From contig CANTDX010000024.1 of assembly GCA_947652615.1 (NCBI GenBank), positions 1 to 45,972 of the forward strand: a stretch of DNA of 45,972 bases, in the 5' to 3' direction. The position numbers and the translations under genes were made by a program. The stretch is from an uncultured Dorea sp. Its GTDB lineage: Bacteria > Bacillota > Clostridia > Lachnospirales > Lachnospiraceae. Position 1 is the stretch's first letter, and each line of letters starts with the position of its first letter. Below, piece by piece: positions 41,038-45,972 of the stretch. Under the pieces are notes generated by a model. The model searched no databases and had not been told where the DNA came from. It was given only the letters and a program-made list of their open reading frames with translations.

Positions 41038-41955
41038 TTAGTCATACTTAATTCTAGGGTCAATCAGGCAGTAAAAGACATCCACGATGAATACCATGGC
41101 GAGAAGGAAGGTCGCGTAGAAGACCGTCACGCCCATGATCGTAGTATAATCTCTCATCGAAACACTGTTGACAAAATGAACGCCAAGCCCCGGTACCGCG
41201 AATATCTTCTCCACAACGAAGCTTCCCGTCAGCAGATTGGCAACCGTAGGCCCAAGAACCGTGATAACCGGAATCAGGGCGTTACGCAGCGCGTGCTTGA
41301 AGATCACCTTAGGCTCCGCCAGTCCCTTCGCCCTTGCCGTCCGTATGTAATCCTGCCCCATGACCTCCAGAAGGCTCGACCGCATCTGTCTTGCCAGATA
41401 GCTGACCGAATAGCCTCCAAGCGTGATGACCGGAAGTATGTAGCCCTTCCAGGAATCCAGGCCAAAGCTTGGCAGCACTCCCATACGGAACGAGAATATG
41501 TAGATCAGCATGGAAGCGATCACAAAGGACGGAATCGTCACCCCTATGGTAGCAATCGCCATAACCACCATATCCTGCCATTTGCCGTTCTTCACGGCAG
41601 CAAGTATCCCCATGGGGATCGAAGCCAAAACTACGAAGATGATCGTAATCCCTCCAAGCTTCCCTGACACCGGGAACCCATTGGCAATAAAATCATTGAC
41701 CGTCTTCCCGGTGAATTTGTAAGAAGGGCCGAAATCTCCATGAAGAAGCCCCTTCAGATAGTCAAAAAATTGTTTGGGGAGCGGGTCATCCAGATGATAT
41801 TTCGCATTCAGCGCCGCCTCTACCTCCTCGCTTAAGTTCCGGTCACTGGTGAACGGACCTCCCGGTACAGCGTGCATGATCACGAAAGTCACAAGGATGA
41901 TCAGGAACAGTGCTATCAACATCAGCCCTAACCGCTTTGCAAAATATCGAACCAT
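41038..41955 (-). CDS. oppB: Oligopeptide ABC transporter permease, OppB type
   Basis: A 305-residue, six-helix permease. It begins MVRYFAKRLGLMLIALFLI, contains VIMHAVPGGPFTSDR, and has the EAA loop DYIRTARAKGLAEPKVIFKHALRNALIPVI. It forms the channel with OppC. Its promoter with palindromes lies directly upstream, so it opens the opp operon. Confidence 0.93.
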   Translation of the reverse strand: MVRYFAKRLGLMLIALFLIILVTFVIMHAVPGGPFTSDRNLSEEVEAALNAKYHLDDPLPKQFFDYLKGLLHGDFGPSYKFTGKTVNDFIANGFPVSGKLGGITIIFVVLASIPMGILAAVKNGKWQDMVVMAIATIGVTIPSFVIASMLIYIFSFRMGVLPSFGLDSWKGYILPVITLGGYSVSYLARQMRSSLLEVMGQDYIRTARAKGLAEPKVIFKHALRNALIPVITVLGPTVANLLTGSFVVEKIFAVPGLGVHFVNSVSMRDYTTIMGVTVFYATFLLAMVFIVDVFYCLIDPRIKYD

Positions 41956-41983
41956 TGTTTTTCCTCCCTAGTCTCTCTCTTTC

Positions 41984-42063
41984 CAGACAGTCTGTCTGAT
42001 CAGTTTCTTCTATAAATAAAACCCTGTTTTATAAATATACCCTGTCTCCATAGATATTGTCAA
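41984..42063 (-). promoter_or_regulatory. opp promoter with palindrome and direct repeat
   Basis: On the minus strand TTGACA (42058-42063), 18-bp spacer, TATATT (42034-42039). A tandem repeat of about 18 bp (ACAGGGT, then an A/T block ending ATTTATA) covers the -10 and the start. Further down, CAGACAG-T-CTGTCTG (41984-41998) is a perfect palindrome in the leader. Both are candidate operators for nutrient control. Confidence 0.65.
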
Positions 42064-42096
42064 TATATTTGGGGTCAATAGGAGTAAAATGGAAAA

Positions 42097-42132
42097 GTGT
42101 AAAGCCCCCACAACTGGATAAAGACTTTACAC
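42097..42132. terminator. Terminator after the 50-residue ORF
   Basis: GTGTAAAG (42097-42104) and CTTTACAC (42125-42132) form an 8-bp stem; the tail is TTTTCC on the minus strand and CTTTTT on the plus strand. It lies nine bp past the small ORF stop. Confidence 0.7.
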
Positions 42133-42140
42133 CTTTTTGA

Positions 42141-42293
42141 CTAATCGTTATTTTCACTTGGCTCCGTAACTTCTAATAGAATACAATCAAATTCATTTTC
42201 AAGCTCGTCTCTTTTGTCCTGGGGGACCATCTTTAACAGTTTCCTTACAAAAACAGTTAATCTGTTAATATACCGCAATTGCTTATCTGTCAT
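42141..42293 (-). CDS. Short 50-residue hypothetical protein
   Basis: ATG 42293 (MTDKQLRYIN...) to TAG 42141. An AGGTG lies about nine bases upstream of the start, and a terminator follows the stop. The product is small and amphipathic, basic in the first half (RLTVFVRKLLKMVPQDKRDE) and acidic in the second (ELENEFDCILLEVTEPSEND-like). No known family is recognised. Codon use looks coding, and the presence of both a ribosome site and terminator supports a real gene. It lies alone between the opp promoter and the AI-2E-family gene. Confidence 0.6.
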   Translation of the reverse strand: MTDKQLRYINRLTVFVRKLLKMVPQDKRDELENEFDCILLEVTEPSENND

Positions 42294-42410
42294 ATCATTA
42301 ATCACCTGCTTTCTAAAAAGAAAGATTATTTCGAGTATCTGTTTTAATTATAACAATCAATCTAAAATGTGTCAAAGCCTTTGTTTCATTAAAACTCTTT
42401 CAAACTCAGA

Positions 42411-42439
42411 TTGACGCTGGTTTGTCCAGATAGTATAAT
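42411..42439 (+). promoter_or_regulatory. Promoter of the AI-2E family/metA operon
   Basis: TTGACG (42411-42416), 17-bp spacer, perfect TATAAT (42434-42439), 33 bp upstream of ATG 42473. The preceding bases 42294-42410 contain no gene I can see. Confidence 0.75.
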
Positions 42440-42472
42440 AATTATATCTGTGTTAAGGAAAGGTTGAATACA

Positions 42473-43810
42473 ATGAGTAGAGAAGAACCCATGCTGGAGA
42501 ATCCAGACGAGATAAAGGAGCCGGATAAGGATCATTATTTTAATCAGCCGAAGCTTGGGAAGGGCGGCCCCTCGAAGCTTCGGCAGCAATTCAGCAGAGG
42601 TATGACCTTTTTCCTGGTGATCGCGGCCAGCCTTCTGTTCTATTTTGCATTGCTGCGCCTTACGAACCTGTCGGAAGGTTTTCAGAAGATTTTCGGAGTG
42701 TTGAAACCGGTTGTCTACGGCTGTGTGGTCGCATACCTGCTGAATCCGATCGTGAAGCAGGTGGACAGACATCTGGTTCCTGTTTTAAAGCAGAAGCTTA
42801 AGAAGCCAGGACAGGCGGAGAGTGTCTCGCGGGGTATCGGGATCTTCGCGGCGGTCGTCCTGTTGATCGTATTGATCGTCACCTTGTGCAATCTCCTGAT
42901 CCCGGAGCTGTATTCCAGTATCCGCAATCTGGTGATGACTCTGCCTAAGCAGTTGAACGACCTGGTTTCCGAATTGAGCGAGGTACAGTTAGACGACTCG
43001 ACCACCAGTACATTGATCAAGACCGGCATGAAGGAAGGAACAGATATGCTGCTTGACTGGCTTCGGACAGACCTTATGACACAGGCCAATGAACTGATGT
43101 CCAATCTGACGGTCGGCGTGCTGAATATCTTAAGCGAATTATTCAATGCAGTCATCGGGCTGATTGTGTCCGTCTATATCCTGTTCAGCAAGGAGACCTT
43201 TGTACGCCAGTCAAAGAAATGTGTCTATGCCCTGTTATCTGCAAGACACGCGAACATGGTGCTCCACCTGACAACGAAGAGCAACGAGATCTTCGGCGGA
43301 TTTATTATCGGCAAGATCATTGATTCCGCTATTATCGGGGTGCTGTGCTTCATTGGACTGACGCTGCTGAAGATGCCTTATGTTATGCTGGTCAGCGTGA
43401 TCGTAGGCGTTACCAATGTCATTCCGTTCTTCGGACCATATATCGGAGCAGTCCCAAGCACCATACTCATCATGCTGGCGAACCCGATCCAGGGCGTGTA
43501 TTTTGTTATATTTGTGCTGCTTCTGCAGCAGTTTGACGGCAATATACTTGGACCAAAGATCCTGGGCAATTCCACAGGGCTGTCGGCCTTCTGGGTGATC
43601 GTCGCGATCCTCCTTGGAGGAGGGCTGTTCGGATTCGCAGGAATGGTCATGGGGGTTCCGACATTTGCGGTCCTGTATTATATCGTCCAGATGGTGATCA
43701 ACAACCGTCTGGAGCGCAAGAAGCTGCCGGCGCCTTCCGAATACTATGATACGATGAGTTATGTGAATGATGAAGGCGTGTACTATCATTCGCATGAATC
43801 AGATGAATAA
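42473..43810 (+). CDS. AI-2E family transporter (PF01594)
   Basis: A 445-residue membrane protein of the AI-2 exporter family. About eight helices, with the central soluble-looking stretch [16 protein letters not shown] (about 165-200) and the family-typical [26 protein letters not shown], followed by [32 protein letters not shown]. Members export AI-2 or act in Na+/H+ exchange and other stress roles, so the name should not be read as proof of quorum signalling. AAGGAAAGG precedes ATG 42473; a TTG at 42464 is an unlikely start. metA follows after 20 bp. Confidence 0.9.
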   Translation: MSREEPMLENPDEIKEPDKDHYFNQPKLGKGGPSKLRQQFSRGMTFFLVIAASLLFYFALLRLTNLSEGFQKIFGVLKPVVYGCVVAYLLNPIVKQVDRHLVPVLKQKLKKPGQAESVSRGIGIFAAVVLLIVLIVTLCNLLIPELYSSIRNLVMTLPKQLNDLVSELSEVQLDDSTTSTLIKTGMKEGTDMLLDWLRTDLMTQANELMSNLTVGVLNILSELFNAVIGLIVSVYILFSKETFVRQSKKCVYALLSARHANMVLHLTTKSNEIFGGFIIGKIIDSAIIGVLCFIGLTLLKMPYVMLVSVIVGVTNVIPFFGPYIGAVPSTILIMLANPIQGVYFVIFVLLLQQFDGNILGPKILGNSTGLSAFWVIVAILLGGGLFGFAGMVMGVPTFAVLYYIVQMVINNRLERKKLPAPSEYYDTMSYVNDEGVYYHSHESDE

Positions 43811-43830
43811 GAGAAAGGAAACTATCTATT

Positions 43831-44751
43831 ATGCCAATCAGAGTTCAGAATAATCTTCCGGTAAAAGAGATACTGGAACAGGAGAATATATTTGTTATGG
43901 ATGAACACCGGGCGACTCATCAGGATATCCGTCCCATCAAGATCGGCCTTCTTAACCTGATGCCGCTCAAAGAGGACACGGAGCTTCAGATCTTAAGGTC
44001 GCTGTCGAATACGCCTCTGCAGGTAGACGTGTCTTTCGTGACGGTGTCTACCCACGAATCGAAGAACACACCTACCAGCCATCTGAATCAGTTTTACCAG
44101 AAGTTCAGCGAGATCAGGAAGGAGAGATTCGACGGATTCATCATCACCGGGGCTCCGGTAGAACAGATGCCTTTTGAAGAAGTTGATTACTGGGAAGAAT
44201 TGAAGGAGATCATGGAGTGGAGCAAGACCCATGTAACTTCCACCCTGCATCTGTGCTGGGGCGCCCAGGCAGGAATCTACTATCATTACGGAATCGATAA
44301 GGTTCCGGTAGATCAGAAGGTATTCGGCGTATTCTGGCATAAGGTGATGAACCGCAAGATCCCTCTTGTCCGCGGGTTTGACGATGTATTCCTTGCTCCC
44401 CATTCCCGGCATACAGAAGTTCCGATGGAACGTATCCGTGCGGAGAAAAAGCTGATGGTACTTGCCGAATCCGATGAAGCGGGGCTCTTCCTTGCTATGG
44501 CAGAAGACGGCCGGCAGATCTTCGTTATGGGACACCCTGAGTATGACCGGGTGACATTGGACGGTGAGTATAAGCGGGATCTGTCAAAGGGACTGCCTAT
44601 AGAACTGCCGAAGAATTACTATACTGGTGATAACCCGGCGAACAAACCGCTGCTCACCTGGAGGGCTACGGCAAATAATCTGTATACGAATTGGCTCAAT
44701 TATTATGTGTACCAGGCGACGCCGTATGATATGGTGGGGACGCCGTTTTAA
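43831..44751 (+). CDS. metAA: Homoserine O-acetyltransferase (MetA family)
   Basis: A 306-residue MetA. The catalytic Cys is at 142 ([10 protein letters not shown]), with the His and Glu in MGHPEYD. At position 111, known to decide acyl donor, the residue is Glu ([15 protein letters not shown]), which in this family goes with acetyl-CoA rather than succinyl-CoA. It activates homoserine in methionine synthesis. A weak GAGAAAGGAAA precedes ATG 43831. It shares a promoter with the upstream membrane protein. No T-box or SAM riboswitch is visible before it or before the operon. Confidence 0.93.
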   Translation: MPIRVQNNLPVKEILEQENIFVMDEHRATHQDIRPIKIGLLNLMPLKEDTELQILRSLSNTPLQVDVSFVTVSTHESKNTPTSHLNQFYQKFSEIRKERFDGFIITGAPVEQMPFEEVDYWEELKEIMEWSKTHVTSTLHLCWGAQAGIYYHYGIDKVPVDQKVFGVFWHKVMNRKIPLVRGFDDVFLAPHSRHTEVPMERIRAEKKLMVLAESDEAGLFLAMAEDGRQIFVMGHPEYDRVTLDGEYKRDLSKGLPIELPKNYYTGDNPANKPLLTWRATANNLYTNWLNYYVYQATPYDMVGTPF

Positions 44752-44855
44752 TCCAGTATTTTCAAGGGGTTCGGCGTTTTCGTTACTTTTCACACCCACG
44801 CCAGTAATAGGCTTTTTAGAAAGTGTTGGTAAATGTGCTGAAATTAAAAAAAATT

Positions 44856-44929
44856 TTATCCACAGTAAATGATACATTTGAGGAAAAAATGTTATTAACA
44901 TTTTGTCCTCAGGTATTTCTTGTGGATAA
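44856..44929. repeat. 74-bp interrupted palindrome with TTATCCACA ends
   Basis: The outer ends are TTATCCACA (44856-44864) and its complement TGTGGATAA (44921-44929), which match DnaA boxes. The inner part pairs TGAGGA (44079-relative 44879-44884) with TCCTCA (44906-44911) and AAAATGTTA (44886-44894) with TAACATTTT (44896-44904). It lies in the 366-bp stretch 44752-45117 between metA and the IS66-like genes. The rest of that stretch is AT-rich and holds no gene or clear insertion end that I can identify. Confidence 0.8.
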
Positions 44930-45117
44930 CATTTCCTCTTTTTTGTTTTTCGTCTTAAAACCCCCCTCCTTACATCTCTTTCTGCGTGGTTTGATATCCA
45001 TTTGTCTTGAACAATCAACGATTTATCCCTGGCAAAATGACGAATGCCTGATTTCATTCATTCGCTTTTTTTCCAGGTTTCTGCTATACTTTTTTTATTA
45101 CAAGTGCGGAGGCAGCA

Positions 45118-45345
45118 ATGAGCAAAGAAACATCACTTATTAAGAAATATGAATTACAGATTTCTAAATTGGAGAATGCTCTTAAAGAAGCAGAAAATGT
45201 AATCCGAATCCAGGAAAAATGTATTCGGACTTCGGAAGAGCTTCTTGAACAGAAAGAAGAATATATTTCCATGCTGACATTACAACTGGAAGAGACAATA
45301 GAATTAAGCAGAACGATGGCACAGGTATTAGATTCCCGCCCCTAA
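45118..45345 (+). CDS. Small coiled-coil protein of an IS66-like element
   Basis: A 75-residue, Glu/Lys-rich protein, nearly all helical, with heptads (ISKLENALKEAENVIRIQEK, SEELLEQKEEYISMLTLQLE). GGAGG lies seven bases before ATG 45118, and the transposase gene starts 20 bp after its stop. IS66-type elements carry small accessory ORFs ahead of the transposase; this one fits by position, though not by sequence to a named family I can recall. Confidence 0.65.
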   Translation: MSKETSLIKKYELQISKLENALKEAENVIRIQEKCIRTSEELLEQKEEYISMLTLQLEETIELSRTMAQVLDSRP

Positions 45346-45365
45346 TTCATCAAAGGAGATTACAG

Positions 45366-45972
45366 ATGAATCCATTTGAATATACAAGCGCATTACAGTA
45401 CAAAGTGAAATCACTGGCACAGCAGATCGCCGAATTTAAATCCGGCGAGAGATACCGGAAATTAGAAGAAGAATATAAGAGTATTATTCGGAAACTTGAA
45501 AAAAATATCCGGGAATTAAAACAAGAATTAGCACAGGCACGTAAGGAGATCCGGTCTGTCCGGAAGCAATGGATGGAAGCAAATGATGATCTTTACCACG
45601 AATGTCAGAAAGAACTTGACAGGAAAGACCGTCTCATTGCAAAGCTCAAAAAAGAGAATCTGGAAGTTGTTCGCCAGAGAGATGAAGCATTAGATAAATA
45701 CCGTGATATGAGACGGGAATTCTACCGGGTAGGGGCGGAACTGGAAGAAGAAAAAGGCCTGAACCAAAAACTGACTGCGCAGGTCAATATGGATTTTGAG
45801 AATTCATCCATCCCCTCTTCCCAGCAGAAACCCGGCAGGAAAAAAATCCCGAACAGCCGGGTAAAAACTGACCGGAAACCAGGCGGACAGCCAGGACATG
45901 CCGGACACCGCAGGAAGCTCCATGCCGTAACAGAGACACATGAAATCCCTGCGCCTGCAAAATACCTGGATA
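45366..45972 (+). CDS. IS66-like transposase, N-terminal part (runs off the window)
   Basis: Open from ATG 45366 (AAAGGAG upstream) to the window end, at least 202 residues. The first 150 residues are a long coiled coil (KLEEEYKSIIRKLEKNIREL and following). Then comes the region typical of IS66 transposases ahead of the catalytic core: NSSIPSSQQKPGRKK and RKPGGQPGHAGHRR, a variant of the family's NSS-PPS and GGQ-GH motifs. The DDE catalytic part lies outside, so intactness cannot be judged. Confidence 0.85.
   Translation, partial: MNPFEYTSALQYKVKSLAQQIAEFKSGERYRKLEEEYKSIIRKLEKNIRELKQELAQARKEIRSVRKQWMEANDDLYHECQKELDRKDRLIAKLKKENLEVVRQRDEALDKYRDMRREFYRVGAELEEEKGLNQKLTAQVNMDFENSSIPSSQQKPGRKKIPNSRVKTDRKPGGQPGHAGHRRKLHAVTETHEIPAPAKYLD

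Larger units (their letters stand above)
45118..45972 (+). mobile_element. Left part of an IS66-family insertion sequence
   Basis: The accessory ORF and the transposase start together indicate an IS66-family element continuing to the right of the window. The left inverted repeat and target duplication were not identified; the true left border lies somewhere between metA (44751) and 45117. Confidence 0.7.

Noticed and set aside
44856..44929. Chromosomal replication origin based on two perfect DnaA boxes
   Set aside because: Only two boxes, no dnaA, dnaN or other origin genes, and the boxes are explained as the ends of one palindrome.
1..45972. CRISPR array, rRNA, tRNA or prophage genes
   Set aside because: No regular repeat-spacer pattern, no structural RNA sequence and no phage structural genes were seen; the repeats present are all short tandem or inverted repeats described above.

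Overview
The window looks like the chromosome of a low-to-mid-GC, anaerobic, Gram-positive gut-type Clostridia, most likely Lachnospiraceae. This is an inference from strong AGGAGG ribosome binding sites, frequent TTG/GTG starts, several lineage-typical families (ECF sigma plus RsgI-like anti-sigma, POT and Opp peptide uptake, acetyl-type MetA, YitT) and lipoprotein signals. No rRNA, tRNA or CRISPR array was found. Nearly all of the sequence is coding.

Layout. (1) 1-2.1 kb: a small XRE regulator with a DUF3169-like membrane protein, behind three copies of one operator, then a HicA/HicB toxin-antitoxin pair behind a perfect palindrome. (2) 2.1-4.1 kb, minus strand: a secreted Cys/His/Gly/Tyr-rich repeat protein, an ECF sigma factor and its membrane anti-sigma factor. 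(3) 4.2-12.6 kb: two paralogous three-gene ABC-2 type exporters of the PF06182 kind, one per strand. Between them lie an AraC regulator and two AAA-type ATPases, one preceded by a helically phased array of octamers. (4) 12.7-15.5 kb: a heptad-repeat coiled-coil protein, a WYL-domain regulator and two GyrI-like ligand-binding proteins. (5) 15.5-31.8 kb: a peptide and amino-acid use region with two LysR regulators, an ornithine cyclodeaminase-like enzyme, an IlvD/Edd dehydratase, two Xaa-Pro aminopeptidases (M24), two M18 aminopeptidases, a POT peptide symporter, a MATE exporter, a YitT protein and an asparaginase. (6) 32-35.4 kb: an unfamiliar three-gene operon of a triple-rhodanese lipoprotein, a short anchored protein and an MFS transporter. 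(7) 35.5-42 kb: an OppBCDFA oligopeptide importer with a cyclophilin gene at its end. (8) 42-45 kb: a 50-residue ORF, an AI-2E-family membrane protein and homoserine O-acetyltransferase. (9) 44.8-45.97 kb: a 74-bp interrupted palindrome and the start of an IS66-like element that runs off the window.

The best-supported new inference is a regulon. The same LysR-type box (TATAAG-N5-CTTATA, a T-N11-A site) lies upstream of three transcription units: the ornithine cyclodeaminase-like gene, ilvD-M24, and M18-POT-M24. In the first two, box, -35, 17-bp spacer and -10 are almost the same sequence, and the box is centred near -65. In the third it is near -63. This would join peptide uptake, removal of N-terminal residues (including Xaa-Pro) and amino-acid processing under one regulator encoded at 15.5-16.4 kb. 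Other candidates for undescribed systems are the triple-rhodanese/MFS operon, the ECF/secreted-protein locus and the autoregulated ATPase promoter with GTTATATA repeats.
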